Below are positions 7,692-19,099 of a stretch of DNA of 64,000 nt, in pieces (the stretch's first letter is position 1; every line of letters begins with the position of its first letter). This DNA is from Pseudomonas putida S13.1.2 (lineage in GTDB: Bacteria; Pseudomonadota; Gammaproteobacteria; Pseudomonadales; Pseudomonadaceae): NCBI RefSeq assembly GCF_000498395.2, contig NZ_CP010979.1, positions 248,001 through 312,000 on the forward strand. The letters are read 5' to 3'. The position numbers and the translations under genes are program-made. The notes beneath the pieces were generated by a model, which had not been told where the DNA came from, ran no database searches, and saw only the letters and a program-made list of their open reading frames with translations.

Positions 7692-9110
7692 TTAGCGGAT
7701 CTGTGGGCCGATGAAGCGGCTCTTGGCTTCAACCTGGGCGTCGCTGTCGTCGGCGCTCTTGAGGGTGAAGGTGATTTCGTTGGTGGTCGATGGCAGTTTC
7801 TCGGGGGCGACCGACAGCTGCACCGGCAGGCTGACGATATCACCGGCAGCCACGCGGATCTCGCGCTGGCCTTCAAGCTTGAGGTCCGGCAGGCCGGCAG
7901 CGTCCAGTACGTAGACGTGGTCGCGCTGGTCCTTGTTCATCACTTTCAGGCTGTACACGTTTTCGATCCGGCCCTGGGCGTTCTCGCGGTACAGCACGCG
8001 GTCCTTGCTGACGTCGAAGCCAACCAGCGAACGGGTGGCGAAGGCAGTTGCCAGGCCGACCATCATCACCAGCAGCACCGCGGCGTAGCCGATCAGGCGC
8101 GGGCGCAGCATGTGGGTTTTCTGCCCGGACAGGTTGTGCTCGGTGGTGTAGCTGATCAGCCCTCTTGGGTAGTTCATCTTGTCCATGATGCTGTCGCAGG
8201 CGTCGATGCAGGCGGCGCAACCGATGCACTCGATCTGCAGGCCGTCACGGATGTCGATGCCGGTAGGGCAGACCTGCACGCACATGGTGCAATCGATGCA
8301 GTCACCCAGGCCCTGGGCCTTGTAGTCGGTGTCTTTTTTACGTGGCCCGCGGGTTTCGCCACGGCGCGGGTCGTAGGACACGATCAGTGTATCCTTGTCG
8401 AACATCACGCTCTGGAAGCGCGCATAGGGGCACATGTACACGCACACCTGTTCGCGCAGCCAGCCGGCGTTGCCGTAGGTGGCTAGGGTGAAGAAGCCGA
8501 CCCAGAAGTAGGCCCAACCATCGGCCTGACCGGTGAAGAATTCGATGACCAGCTCGCGGATGGGCGAGAAATAGCCGACAAAGGTCATGCCGGTGACAAA
8601 GCCGATCAGCAGCCACAGGCTGTGCTTGGCAAACTTGCGCAGGAACTTGTTGCCGCTCATGGGGGCTTTGTCGAGCTTCATGCGCTGGTTGCGGTCGCCC
8701 TCGGTGACCTTTTCGCACCACATGAAAATCCACGTCCACACGCTTTGCGGGCAGGTGTAGCCGCACCATACGCGGCCAGCGTACACGGTGACGAAAAACA
8801 GGCCGAAGGCGGCGACGATCAGGATGCCCGACAGCAGGATGAAGTCCTGCGGCCAGATGGTGGCGCCGAAGATGTAGAACTTGCGCTCGGGCAGGTTCCA
8901 CCACACGGCCTGGTGGCCGCCCCAGTTCAGCCACACGGTGCCGAAGTACAGCAGAAACAGCACTGCACCGCCGACCATGCGCAGGCGGCGGAACAAGCCG
9001 GTGAAGGCGCGGGTGTAGATTTTTTCCCGGGAGGCGTAGAGGTCGACGGAATCCTTCCCTTTGCTGGCAGGCGGGGTCACATCATGTACCGGAATTTGCT
9101 TGCTCATCAT
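7692..9110 (-). CDS. ccoG: cbb3 oxidase accessory protein CcoG (polyferredoxin, FixG)
   Basis: A 472-residue membrane ferredoxin with several hydrophobic segments; family members reduce Cu(II) for delivery to cbb3 oxidase. The motif CGYTCPQSVWTWIF (FixG/NapH type) follows the second helix. Two 4Fe-4S sets are visible: CIDCTMCVQVCP and CIGCAACIDACD. The C-terminal IgG-like FixG domain begins near RVLYRENAQGRIENVYSLK. The start was taken as ATG 9110 (MMSKQIPVHD); ATG 9107 is equally possible. The 28 extra codons upstream are unlike the family. It is first in the ccoG-ccoH-ccoI-ccoS series, with a degenerate Anr-like site upstream at 9283-9296. Confidence 0.94.
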   Translation of the reverse strand: MMSKQIPVHDVTPPASKGKDSVDLYASREKIYTRAFTGLFRRLRMVGGAVLFLLYFGTVWLNWGGHQAVWWNLPERKFYIFGATIWPQDFILLSGILIVAAFGLFFVTVYAGRVWCGYTCPQSVWTWIFMWCEKVTEGDRNQRMKLDKAPMSGNKFLRKFAKHSLWLLIGFVTGMTFVGYFSPIRELVIEFFTGQADGWAYFWVGFFTLATYGNAGWLREQVCVYMCPYARFQSVMFDKDTLIVSYDPRRGETRGPRKKDTDYKAQGLGDCIDCTMCVQVCPTGIDIRDGLQIECIGCAACIDACDSIMDKMNYPRGLISYTTEHNLSGQKTHMLRPRLIGYAAVLLVMMVGLATAFATRSLVGFDVSKDRVLYRENAQGRIENVYSLKVMNKDQRDHVYVLDAAGLPDLKLEGQREIRVAAGDIVSLPVQLSVAPEKLPSTTNEITFTLKSADDSDAQVEAKSRFIGPQIR

Positions 9111-9282
9111 CAAGTCCCACGGCAGTGGAGAAACGCCGCGGCCAGTGCGTGCCGGCCGCAGTCTCGCGCAATCTGCTAGCGCTCTGCGGTCCATGATACG
9201 CCGCTGATGGCGGTATGGGGCCGCACTGCGACCTTTAGTCGCGTTGGGTTCGTGGTGTGAATCGTGTTATGGCGGGTGTCAA

Positions 9283-9296
9283 TTGATCCAGGTCAT
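9283..9296 (-). promoter_or_regulatory. Degenerate Anr-like site upstream of ccoG
   Basis: On the minus strand ATGACCTGGATCAA keeps the TGA-N6-TCA core of the FNR-family consensus, but the left half-site is imperfect. It is about 173 bp upstream of ccoG, so its use is uncertain. The 316-bp interval between ccoG and ccoP1 otherwise holds only this site and a REP pair. Confidence 0.35.
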
Positions 9297-9326
9297 CAGC
9301 CTGCCAGAAATGCACTGGCTGTACCG

Positions 9327-9418
9327 GCCTCTTCGCGGGCTTGCCCGCTCCCACAGGAACTACACCGAACTCAAGAATGGTGACGACCTGTGGGAGCGGG
9401 CAAGCCCGCGAAGAGGCC
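9327..9418. repeat. Inverted REP pair after ccoP1
   Basis: Arms GGCCTCTTCGCGGGC...CTCCCACAGG (9327-9357) and its complement (9387-9418) form a long hairpin about 10 bp beyond the ccoP1 stop. It probably marks the 3' end of the first ccoNOQP transcript. Confidence 0.85.
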
Positions 9419-9426
9419 AGGCCTGC

Positions 9427-10407
9427 TTACTCAGCCTTGGCCTGCGCCTGGTCCCGTTGCGACAGGCTGTAAACATAAGCCGCCAGCAAGTGCACTTTGT
9501 CATTACCCTGCAACTGTTCCTGGGCGGGCATCTGGCCTTGGCGACCATAACGAATGGTCTGCTGCAGCTGGGCAAAGCTCGAACCGTAGATGAACGCCTG
9601 TGGGTGGGTCAGGTTCGGTGCACCCATGGCGGGCGTACCTTTGCCTTCCGGCCCGTGACAGGCCACACAGTTGGCGGCGAAGATCTTCTGGCCGTTCTCG
9701 GCGTCGGCCTTCGCGCCCTCAGGCAGGGTGCGGCCATCGAGCTTGCTGACCACGAATGCAGCCACGTCGGCCACGCCCTGATCACCGATCACTTCGGCCC
9801 AGGCCGGCATCACGCCGTGGCGGCCGCCCATGATGGTGGTCTTGATGGTTTCCGGCTCGCCGCCCCAGCGCCAGTCGTTGTCGGTCAGGTTGGGGAAGCC
9901 GAAAGCGCCCTTGGCGTCGGAACCGTGGCATACCGAGCAGTTGGAAGCGAACAGCCGTGCGCCCATTTTCAGGGCTTGCGGGTCGTTGGCCACCTCTTCG
10001 ATGGGCATGGCGGCGAACTTGGCGAAGATCGGCCCGAAGCGGGCGTCGGCCTTGGCCATTTCCTTTTCCCACTCGTGCACGCCGGTCCAGCCCGGCTGGC
10101 CGTTGGAAAACTCGGTCTGCTTGTCGTTGTCCAGGTACGAGTAGCCCGGCAGGATGCCTTTCCAGTTGCCCAGGCCCGGGTACAGCACCAGGTAGCCGAG
10201 GGCGAAGATGATAGTGCCGACGAACAGCCAGAACCACCATTTGGGCAGCGGGTTGTCATATTCCTCGATGCCATCGAAGGCATGCCCGACGGTTTCGTCG
10301 GTGACCTCTTCGCGCTGGCCCTTGCGGGTCGACAGCAACAGCCAGGTCAACGAGAAGATGGTGCCCAGGGTCAGGACGGTAACGTACAGACTCCAGAAGG
10401 TTGTCAT
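9427..10407 (-). CDS. ccoP: cbb3-type cytochrome c oxidase subunit III, copy 1
   Basis: A 326-residue di-haem cytochrome c subunit that passes electrons to CcoO and CcoN. Two N-terminal hydrophobic segments ([16 protein letters not shown] and [20 protein letters not shown]) anchor it. The haem-binding motifs CSVCH (in [15 protein letters not shown]) and CVACH (in [22 protein letters not shown]) follow. It is very similar to the second copy at 13104-14045; the main differences are a linker insertion around [12 protein letters not shown] and the C-terminal tail. It is the last gene of the first ccoNOQP operon, 4-nt overlapped by ccoQ. Confidence 0.95.
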   Translation of the reverse strand: MTTFWSLYVTVLTLGTIFSLTWLLLSTRKGQREEVTDETVGHAFDGIEEYDNPLPKWWFWLFVGTIIFALGYLVLYPGLGNWKGILPGYSYLDNDKQTEFSNGQPGWTGVHEWEKEMAKADARFGPIFAKFAAMPIEEVANDPQALKMGARLFASNCSVCHGSDAKGAFGFPNLTDNDWRWGGEPETIKTTIMGGRHGVMPAWAEVIGDQGVADVAAFVVSKLDGRTLPEGAKADAENGQKIFAANCVACHGPEGKGTPAMGAPNLTHPQAFIYGSSFAQLQQTIRYGRQGQMPAQEQLQGNDKVHLLAAYVYSLSQRDQAQAKAE

Positions 10408-10595
10408 TGTTTTTTGCTCCCAGAAGCTTTTGCTTGCTCGACGTGCCGGGTGGCCTCGGGGTCATCCGCGAAGGGCAGTTGGGTCGCTTCGTCGAAGTCC
10501 TTTTTACGCCGTGGGTTGAACACCCACAGCGCCAGGCCCACGAAGGCCACCATCACCACGACGGTGCCCAGGCCGCGAATCATCCCGATATCCAT
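10404..10595 (-). CDS. ccoQ: cbb3-type oxidase subunit CcoQ, copy 1
   Basis: A small 63-residue single-helix subunit ([20 protein letters not shown]...) that stabilises the cbb3 complex. The ATG at 10595 was chosen over a GTG 9 nt upstream, because it matches the MDIGMIRG start of copy 2 and has GGTGA five bases ahead. The positive-inside segment NPRRKKDF follows the helix. It overlaps ccoP by 4 nt and follows ccoO closely. Confidence 0.9.
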   Translation of the reverse strand: MDIGMIRGLGTVVVMVAFVGLALWVFNPRRKKDFDEATQLPFADDPEATRHVEQAKASGSKKQ

Positions 10596-10600
10596 CAGCG

Positions 10601-11208
10601 TCACCGTTTGCTCTTGATGATGGTGCCAAGACCCTGCAGGTACGCGACGATGGCGTCCATTTCGGTCTTGCCCTTGACCGCGTCAGCCGCGCCGGCGATG
10701 TCGGCATCGGTGTACGGGGTACCGAGTGTGCGCAGCACTTCCAGCTTCTTCGCGGTGTCCTTGCCATCGAGCTTGTTCTCGACCAGCCACGGGTAGGACG
10801 GCATCTTCGACTCCGGTACCACGTTGCGCGGGTTGTACAGGTGCGCACGGTGCCAGTCATCGGAGTAGCGGCCGCCAACGCGGGCCAGGTCCGGCCCGGT
10901 ACGCTTGGAGCCCCACAGGAACGGGTGGTCCCACACGCTCTCGCCAGCTACCGAGTAGTGGCCGTAGCGCTCGGTTTCGGCGCGGAACGGGCGAATCATC
11001 TGCGAATGGCAGCCTACGCAGCCTTCGCGGATGTAGATATCGCGGCCTTCCACCTCCAAGGCGGTGCGCGGCTTCATGCCTTCGACAGGCTTGTTGGTGA
11101 CGTCCTGGAAAAACAGCGGGACGATCTGGGTCAAACCACCGACGCTGACGGCGATGACCATGAAGAAGGCCAGCAGGCCTATGTTCTTCTCGACGGCTTC
11201 ATGCTTCA

Positions 11209-11209
<1 letters not shown>
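10601..11209 (-). CDS. ccoO: cbb3-type cytochrome c oxidase subunit II, copy 1
   Basis: A 202-residue mono-haem cytochrome c with one N-terminal membrane helix ([21 protein letters not shown]). The haem motif is CVGCH in [18 protein letters not shown]. The conserved segment [20 protein letters not shown] identifies CcoO. It overlaps the ccoN stop by 1 nt, so the subunits are translationally coupled. It is nearly identical to the second copy at 14251-14859. Confidence 0.96.
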
Positions 11210-12651
<1,442 letters not shown>

Positions 12652-12704
12652 TCTAAGGTTCCACGGTTTTAATGTTCTTGTTGGTCGAAAAATCGGCGCC
12701 AGTA

Positions 12705-12718
12705 TTGATAACCAGCAA
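12705..12718 (-). promoter_or_regulatory. Near-consensus Anr box upstream of ccoNOQP-1
   Basis: TTGATAACCAGCAA has a perfect left half-site and one mismatch in the right (AGCAA for ATCAA). Its centre is about 60 bp upstream of the ccoN start. No convincing -10 follows at the class II spacing, so weak or no Anr control is possible. Confidence 0.45.
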
Positions 12719-12801
12719 GGCTGCTGCAACGCAACTTTGGTACGCCGACCCGTGTCCGGGCCCGTTCACTGATGTCCCGCAGCGATCGGGTCTGGACGAT
12801 T

Positions 12802-12830
12802 GTACACAAATAAATATTTGTAATGTGTAC
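12802..12830. repeat. AT-rich palindrome upstream of ccoNOQP-1
   Basis: GTACAC at 12802-12807 and GTGTAC at 12825-12830 bracket an AT-rich core (AAATAAATATTTGTAAT) that is itself partly symmetric. The 29-bp unit resembles an operator for a dimeric regulator. It is about 150 bp upstream of the ccoN start. Confidence 0.4.
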
Positions 12831-13002
12831 CGTTTTTCACCTTTTTCTGATCGATCGGTCAAGCTTTTTTTTGGGGCGGCGACAGGCTATGCGCCGCGTC
12901 TGCTTCAGTCCTTTCGGAGCGAAGCCCACTGAGGCAACAAGCTTAGTTGTGTTCGGAGGGGGTGCAAGGGAGGGAGTACGGCGGGAGAGAGCTGGGGCTG
13001 CT

Positions 13003-13100
13003 CTGCAGCCCTTTCGCGACACAAGGCCGCTCCTACAGAACGAATGCGGTCCCTGGTAGGAGCGGCCTTGTGTCGCGATGGGCCGCAAAGCGGCCCCGGG
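13003..13100. repeat. Inverted REP pair after ccoP2
   Basis: Units at about 13003-13036 (CTGCAGCCCTTTCGCGACAC...) and 13056-13100 (GTAGGAGCGGCCTTGTGTCGC...) face each other and end immediately before the ccoP2 stop codon. They are a likely 3' boundary of the second cco transcript. Confidence 0.8.
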
Positions 13101-13103
13101 GTA

Positions 13104-14045
13104 CTACTTGGAGGTCACCGTTTCAGCAGCACTATCCTGCGACAGGCTATACACATAAGCCGCCAGCAGGTGCACCTTGTCATTGCCCTGGATATCGGCC
13201 TGCGCCGGCATCTGCCCTTGGCGACCATAACGAATGGTCTGCTGCAGCTGGGCAAAGCTCGAGCCGTAGATGAACGCCTGCGGGTGGGTCAGGTCGGGTG
13301 CGCCCATGGCAGGGGTACCCTTGCCTTCAGGCCCGTGGCAAGCCACACAGTTGGCCGCGAAGATCTCTTTGCCCTTGACCACGTCGGCCTTGTTCCCTTC
13401 AGGCAGGCTGCGGCCGTCCAGGTTGGTCAGCACGAATGCGGCCACATCGGCCACGCCCTGATCACCGATCACCTCGGCCCAGGCCGGCATCACACCATGG
13501 CGGCCATTCATGATCGAAGCCTTGATGGTTTCTGCTTCGCCGCCCCAGCGCCAATCCTTGTCGGTGAGGTTGGGGAAGCCGAAGGCACCCTTGGCGTCCG
13601 AGCCGTGGCACACCGAGCAGTTGGAGGCAAACAGGCGGCTGCCCATCTTCAGCGCCTGCGGGTCCTTGGCGACTTCTTCCACGGGCATGGCGGCGTACTT
13701 GGCAAAGATCGGGCCGAACCTGGCGTCAGCTTTGTCCATCTCCTTTTGCCATTCGTTGACGCCGGTCCAGCCGTTCTCATAGCCCGGCAGAATGCCTTTC
13801 CAGTTGCCCAGGCCCGGGTAGAGGATGAGGTAGCCGACCGAGAACACCAGGGTGCCGACGAACAGCCAGAACCACCACTTGGGCAGCGGGTTGTCGTACT
13901 CCTCGATGCCGTCGAAGCTGTGGCCCATGGTCTGGTCGGTGGTGTTTTTGCTCTCGCCCTTGCGGGTGGCGAGCAGCAGCCAGGTCAGGCCGATCAGGCT
14001 ACCGATGGTCAGTACGCTGATGTACGTACTCCAGAAGGTGGTCAT
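13104..14045 (-). CDS. ccoP: cbb3-type cytochrome c oxidase subunit III, copy 2
   Basis: A 313-residue di-haem cytochrome c with two N-terminal hydrophobic segments and the haem motifs CSVCH and CVACH. It aligns with copy 1 along nearly its whole length but lacks about 10 residues after the GILPGYE segment and ends [12 protein letters not shown]. It is the last gene of the Anr-type ccoNOQP-2 operon, overlapping ccoQ by 4 nt. It transfers electrons to the catalytic subunit at low oxygen tension. Confidence 0.95.
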   Translation of the reverse strand: MTTFWSTYISVLTIGSLIGLTWLLLATRKGESKNTTDQTMGHSFDGIEEYDNPLPKWWFWLFVGTLVFSVGYLILYPGLGNWKGILPGYENGWTGVNEWQKEMDKADARFGPIFAKYAAMPVEEVAKDPQALKMGSRLFASNCSVCHGSDAKGAFGFPNLTDKDWRWGGEAETIKASIMNGRHGVMPAWAEVIGDQGVADVAAFVLTNLDGRSLPEGNKADVVKGKEIFAANCVACHGPEGKGTPAMGAPDLTHPQAFIYGSSFAQLQQTIRYGRQGQMPAQADIQGNDKVHLLAAYVYSLSQDSAAETVTSK

Positions 14046-14245
14046 TGCCCGTTACTCCTTGCAGCAGTCGTGGCAGCAGGTTCCTGCCCGGCAGGGGGCA
14101 GGCGGTCGTCGACGAAGGGCAGCAGGCGCGCTTCGGCGAAATCACGGTCGCGGCGGCGGTTGAAAACCCACAGGGAGAGGCCAATGAAGGCGATCATCAC
14201 CACCAGGGTGCCCAGGCCGCGGATCATGCCGATGTCCATTTCCAT
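14042..14245 (-). CDS. ccoQ: cbb3-type oxidase subunit CcoQ, copy 2
   Basis: A 67-residue single-helix subunit ([20 protein letters not shown]...). The ATG at 14245 has a good GAGGTGA site six bases upstream, so the extra ME before MDIG is likely real. The cytosolic tail ([17 protein letters not shown]) diverges from copy 1 after about residue 35. It lies 5 bp beyond ccoO and overlaps ccoP by 4 nt. Confidence 0.9.
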   Translation of the reverse strand: MEMDIGMIRGLGTLVVMIAFIGLSLWVFNRRRDRDFAEARLLPFVDDRLPPAGQEPAATTAARSNGQ

Positions 14246-14250
14246 CGCAC

Positions 14251-14859
14251 TCACCTCTTGTTCTTGATCGCGGTGCCAAGCACCTGCAGGTAGGCGACCA
14301 GTGCATCCATCTCGGTCTTGCCCTTGACCGCGTCGCGGGCGCCGGCAATGTCGTCGTCGGAATACGGCACGCCCAGGGTGCGCAAGGTGCGCATCTTGAC
14401 GTCGGTGTGGCTGTTGTCGACCTGCTGGGCGACCAGCCACGGGTACGACGGCATCTTCGACTCCGGCACCACGTTGCGTGGGTTGTACAAGTGCGCGCGG
14501 TGCCAGTCGTCCGAGTAGCGGCCACCCACGCGGGCCAGGTCCGGCCCGGTACGCTTGGAGCCCCACAGGAACGGGTGGTCCCACACGCTCTCGCCGGCCA
14601 CCGAGTAGTGGCCGTAGCGCTCGGTTTCGGCGCGGAACGGGCGGATCATCTGCGAGTGGCAGCCCACGCAGCCTTCGCGGATGTAGATATCGCGGCCTTC
14701 CAGTTGCAGCGCGGTGTAGGGCTTCATGCCTTCCACCGGCTTGTTGGTGACGTCCTGGAAGAACAGCGGGACGATCTGGGTCAGGCCGCCGATACTGACG
14801 GCGAACACCATCAGCAGGGCCATCAGGCCGACGTTTTTCTCGATGACTTCATGTTTCAT
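14251..14859 (-). CDS. ccoO: cbb3-type cytochrome c oxidase subunit II, copy 2
   Basis: A 202-residue mono-haem subunit, same length as copy 1, with one N-terminal anchor helix and the CVGCH haem site in [16 protein letters not shown]. The start at 14859 ([16 protein letters not shown]) aligns exactly with copy 1; it has an AGGAGAAAC ribosome site upstream. It is 13 bp downstream of ccoN-2, not overlapping as in operon 1. Confidence 0.96.
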   Translation of the reverse strand: MKHEVIEKNVGLMALLMVFAVSIGGLTQIVPLFFQDVTNKPVEGMKPYTALQLEGRDIYIREGCVGCHSQMIRPFRAETERYGHYSVAGESVWDHPFLWGSKRTGPDLARVGGRYSDDWHRAHLYNPRNVVPESKMPSYPWLVAQQVDNSHTDVKMRTLRTLGVPYSDDDIAGARDAVKGKTEMDALVAYLQVLGTAIKNKR

Positions 14860-14872
14860 CAGGCGTTTCTCC

Positions 14873-16297
<1,425 letters not shown>

Positions 16298-16347
16298 GTA
16301 TGGGTTCCCATCCACGGTTATTTGGCAGGCTTTACAGCGAGGCAAGC

Positions 16348-17040
16348 ATGATTAATGGGCAAAGTGCCGGTATTGACGGGGATCAATGGGCGAAGGTCGG
16401 AAATGTCCCAGGCTTGCGCTGCGATCCTCCACAGGCTCAGGGCAAGGACGGCTACAAGGGCTGCCTGATCCTGGCCCACGGCGCAGGTGCGCCGATGGAC
16501 AGCGGGTTCATGGACCAAATGGCGCAAAGGCTTGCGGCGCTTGGGGTAGCGGTGGTGCGCTTCGAGTTCCCGTACATGGCCGAGCGCAGGGTTACCGGCG
16601 GGAAACGGCCGCCGAACCCGCAGAAAGTGCTGCTGGAATGCTGGCGCGAGGTGTACCGGCAGGTGCGACCTTTGGTCGCGGGCAAGTTGGCCGTGGGGGG
16701 CAAGTCCATGGGCGGGCGCATGGCAAGCCTGCTGGCCGACGAATTGGGCGCGGATGCGCTGGTGTGCCTGGGGTATCCGTTCTACGCGGTGGGTAAACCC
16801 GAGAAGCCACGGGTGGAGCACCTGGCCGGGCTGAAAACACCGACATTGATCGTGCAGGGCGAACGGGATGCGCTGGGTAACCGCGAGGCGGTGGCGGGGT
16901 ATGCGTTGTCGCCGGCGATCGAAGTGAGCTGGCTAGTGGCGGGGGACCATGACCTGAAGCCGTTGAAGGCCTCGGGGTTCAGCCATGAGCAGCATATGCA
17001 CACGGCGGCGGAACGCGTTGCTGATTTCCTGAAGGATTAG
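16348..17040 (+). CDS. Alpha/beta-hydrolase (KANL3/Tex30-like dienelactone-hydrolase fold)
   Basis: A 230-residue predicted cytosolic hydrolase. The strand-turn segment [18 protein letters not shown] (near 39-56) corresponds to the oxyanion side. The nucleophile elbow is [11 protein letters not shown] (Ser near 133), and [13 protein letters not shown] and GDHDLKP supply the likely acid and histidine (GDHDL). This pattern is that of the Tex30/KANL3 group of unknown substrate. The start at ATG 16348 has GAGG five bases before it. The Anr box for the divergent ccoN-2 lies inside its first codons (16373-16386), so Anr binding could also affect this gene. The reaction is unknown. Confidence 0.8.
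   Translation: MINGQSAGIDGDQWAKVGNVPGLRCDPPQAQGKDGYKGCLILAHGAGAPMDSGFMDQMAQRLAALGVAVVRFEFPYMAERRVTGGKRPPNPQKVLLECWREVYRQVRPLVAGKLAVGGKSMGGRMASLLADELGADALVCLGYPFYAVGKPEKPRVEHLAGLKTPTLIVQGERDALGNREAVAGYALSPAIEVSWLVAGDHDLKPLKASGFSHEQHMHTAAERVADFLKD
16373..16386 (-). promoter_or_regulatory. Anr/FNR box upstream of ccoNOQP-2
   Basis: TTGACGGGGATCAA matches TTGAT-N4-ATCAA at 9 of 10 defined positions. It lies within the 5' codons of the divergent hydrolase gene. A CATGCT -10-like hexamer (minus strand, 16345-16350) is at the 22-nt class II spacing. Confidence 0.8.
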
Positions 17041-17047
17041 TGCTGGA

Positions 17048-17139
17048 TTCTTCGCGGCCTTGCCCGCTCCCACAAGGGCCGCATCCTTTTAAAGATCGGC
17101 GCAGAACCCTGTGGGAGCGGGCATGCCCGCGAAGAGGCC
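17048..17139. repeat. Inverted REP pair between the hydrolase gene and ppnP
   Basis: Units TTCGCGGCCTTGCCCGCTCC (from 17050) and TGTGGGAGCGGGCATGCCCGC (from 17110) face each other between two convergent genes. This suits a bidirectional transcript end. Confidence 0.8.
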
Positions 17140-17154
17140 GGCACAGGCTGACGC

Positions 17155-17439
17155 TTAGTCGCGGTACTCGCACAGGTAAGCGGTGTCCACCTTCACTTGC
17201 AGCTGGAACTTGCTGTTGGCGGCAACGTTGAACTTGTCGCCGGCATTGAAGGTTTCCCAGTTGTCGCTACCTGGCAGTTTCACGGTCAGCGCGCCCGATA
17301 CCACGTGCATGATCTCGCGCTTGGCAGTGCCGAACTCGTATTCGCCCGGGGCCATGACGCCGACAGTGGCCGGGCCTTCTTCGCCCGCGAATGCGATCGA
17401 CTTGACGGTGCCGTTGAAGTACTCGTTGACCTGGAACAT
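17155..17439 (-). CDS. ppnP: Pyrimidine/purine nucleoside phosphorylase PpnP (UPF0345/DUF1255)
   Basis: A 94-residue single-domain cupin that phosphorolyses several nucleosides to base and ribose-1-phosphate. The full family pattern is visible: [17 protein letters not shown] at the start, [23 protein letters not shown] in the middle, and the [16 protein letters not shown] segment before the terminal YLCEYRD. Length is exactly that of the family. It stands alone between convergent REPs and the exonuclease gene. Confidence 0.92.
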   Translation of the reverse strand: MFQVNEYFNGTVKSIAFAGEEGPATVGVMAPGEYEFGTAKREIMHVVSGALTVKLPGSDNWETFNAGDKFNVAANSKFQLQVKVDTAYLCEYRD

Positions 17440-17512
17440 GGGCGACTCCTGAAGAGGGGGATGAAAAAGGGCTGGCCAGTATGCCCAAGGCCACAGGCCT
17501 CGTCATCTGCTT

Positions 17513-18064
17513 TCAGGGGTTGTTGGCGGGCAGGGTCAGCGGCAATAGCCGCGCCGTGTTGCGTGCATCTTCAAGGGCCCGGTGCTGCTGCCCGCAAAAG
17601 TGCATGCCGGCCAGGTGCAGGGCACCGTTCAGGCCGGTGGGGCGCTGCAGGTGGCGGGCTTTGGCAAAGCGTTGCTTGAGGTTGATGTGCGGCAACGTCC
17701 TTAGCAGGCTGTCCAGCCCCTGCAACTGCCATTCCTGGTGCAGTTGCTGGCGGTCGTAGTCGCCCCAGCTGACCCAGGCCTGAAGCTGCTCACGGTGGGG
17801 CCCGAGCCAGCGCTCGAAGCTTGCCCACACTTCGCGAAACGGCGCAGCGCTGTCCACATCGGCCTGGCTTATGTGGGTGAGTTCGCGGCAAAACGGGGTC
17901 AGCTGTGGCCGCCGCCGTGGCCGCACGAAACACTGAAAGTGGTCGACCTCGCGGCCTTCGCGGGTAACCAGGCTAGCGCCGATTTCAATGACTTCCATCT
18001 CTGTGACCGGCCACCCACCCTCGTCGGTGGTGGCTTCCAGGTCGATCACCAACCAATGGCCCAT
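17513..18064 (-). CDS. DEDDh 3'-5' exonuclease (ERI1/KapD-like)
   Basis: A 183-residue exonuclease of the DnaQ-like fold. The three Exo motifs are visible: VIDLEATTDEGG (Asp/Glu, near residues 6-17), the ExoII segment WVSWGDYDRQQL (Asp near 99), and HRALEDARNTARLL (His/Asp, near 161-174). The spacing is that of the ERI1/KapD subgroup, which trims structured RNA or acts on DNA ends; the substrate here is unknown. The start at 18064 (MGHWLVIDL) places motif I six residues in, as usual; the upstream 22 codons are not family-like. Confidence 0.85.
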   Translation of the reverse strand: MGHWLVIDLEATTDEGGWPVTEMEVIEIGASLVTREGREVDHFQCFVRPRRRPQLTPFCRELTHISQADVDSAAPFREVWASFERWLGPHREQLQAWVSWGDYDRQQLHQEWQLQGLDSLLRTLPHINLKQRFAKARHLQRPTGLNGALHLAGMHFCGQQHRALEDARNTARLLPLTLPANNP

Positions 18065-18235
18065 ACCAGGCTCCCTTGCAGATCCTGCTAGAGCGTAGCC
18101 AAACTCCGCGCATCCGGCACCCCCTGGCATATTGCCGCCTGCTTTGTCACAAAGAGCGCGCGCCAGCAGTTGTGCCGCTTCCGGAAAACGCCTAGCTTAA
18201 GCGAACCCAGGCATGAACCGTGATGAGCGTCCGTC

Positions 18236-19036
18236 TTGACTCCAGCGCCCGGCCTCAAGGCCTTGTCCACCCTGATGTTGCTGGCCGTGCACTGGCTGGC
18301 GGTGCCGGCATGGGCTGCCGACGCCGTCGAGGTGAAGATTGGCGCGGCGCATTTCCCGCCCTACACGGTGCGCCCTGAACAGGGGGCCGACAGCGGCCTG
18401 CTGCCGCAACTGGTCGACGCGCTCAACCGCTTGCAGCAGGGTTACCACTTTGTCCTGGTGCCCACTTCCATCCAGCGGCGTTTTGGTGACTTCCAGCAAG
18501 GCCGTACCGACATGGCGATTTTCGAGAACCCGCAATGGGGCTGGGAGCAGATTGCCCACCAGACCGTGGACATGGGCCTGGAGGATGCCGAAGTGTTCGT
18601 TGCACGCCAGGCCAATGGCAGCGATCCGCATTACTTCGATGACCTGCGTGGCAAACGTTTGGCATTGTTCAACGGATATCACTACGCGTTCGCCCGCTTC
18701 AATTCCGACCCGGACTACCTGCGCACAACCTATAACGCGACCCTGACCTACTCCCACGACAGCAACCTGCTGATGGTGCAGGCTGGCCGCGCCGATATCG
18801 CCCTGGTCACGCGCTCCTACCTCAGCGATTTCCTGGCGCGCAACCCGGCCAGCAGGGCGCAGCTGGTGCCTTCGCAACGCATCGATCAGGTCTATCACCA
18901 CTACGCCCTGCTGCGCCCGGGGGCGCCTATCGGCGAGCAGTCGTTCGCCGGCCTGCTGCGCAGCCTGCGTGACAGCGGTGAACTGGCACGGATCTTCGAG
19001 CCCTACCGCATCACGGTCGCGGCCCCCCAAGACTAA
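18236..19036 (+). CDS. Periplasmic solute-binding protein family 3 (PBPb)
   Basis: A protein of up to 266 residues with a signal peptide (LSTLMLLAVHWLAVPAWAA, cleavage near residue 28) and an amino-acid-type SBP_bac_3 fold. Visible family segments include KIGAAHFPPYT near the N-terminus, GRTDMAIFENPQWG in the middle, and LRGKRLALFNGYHYAF and MVQAGRADIALVTRSYL later. The frame has no good ATG before the signal peptide; it opens with TTG at 18236, or with ATG at 18275 giving a short signal. No transporter membrane genes are next to it, so it may be an orphan binding protein or sensor. The stop codon overlaps the iron-starvation box of the next gene. Confidence 0.75.
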   Translation: MTPAPGLKALSTLMLLAVHWLAVPAWAADAVEVKIGAAHFPPYTVRPEQGADSGLLPQLVDALNRLQQGYHFVLVPTSIQRRFGDFQQGRTDMAIFENPQWGWEQIAHQTVDMGLEDAEVFVARQANGSDPHYFDDLRGKRLALFNGYHYAFARFNSDPDYLRTTYNATLTYSHDSNLLMVQAGRADIALVTRSYLSDFLARNPASRAQLVPSQRIDQVYHHYALLRPGAPIGEQSFAGLLRSLRDSGELARIFEPYRITVAAPQD

Positions 19037-19057
19037 ATTCATACGCTGCGCCAGCGT
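19034..19057 (+). promoter_or_regulatory. PvdS-dependent iron-starvation box for the acetyltransferase gene
   Basis: TAAAT (19034-19038), 16 nt, CGT (19055-19057): an exact match to the TAAAT-N16-CGT iron-starvation consensus. It starts within the stop codon of the preceding gene and lies about 43 bp before the start of the acetyltransferase. Confidence 0.85.
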
Positions 19058-19099
19058 TCTCAGCAGTGAGCCTTTTCTTCATTTTCGTGAGTCCAGCCC

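Larger units (their letters stand above)
12652..13103. other. 452-bp intergenic region between the two cco operons
   Basis: This gap contains the promoter region of ccoNOQP-1 (weak Anr box 12705-12718, palindrome 12802-12830) and a REP pair ending the second operon (13003-13100). The stretch 12840-13000 shows no conserved coding character on either strand. Base composition drops locally around 12800-12860 (AT-rich), as expected for a promoter. Confidence 0.6.
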
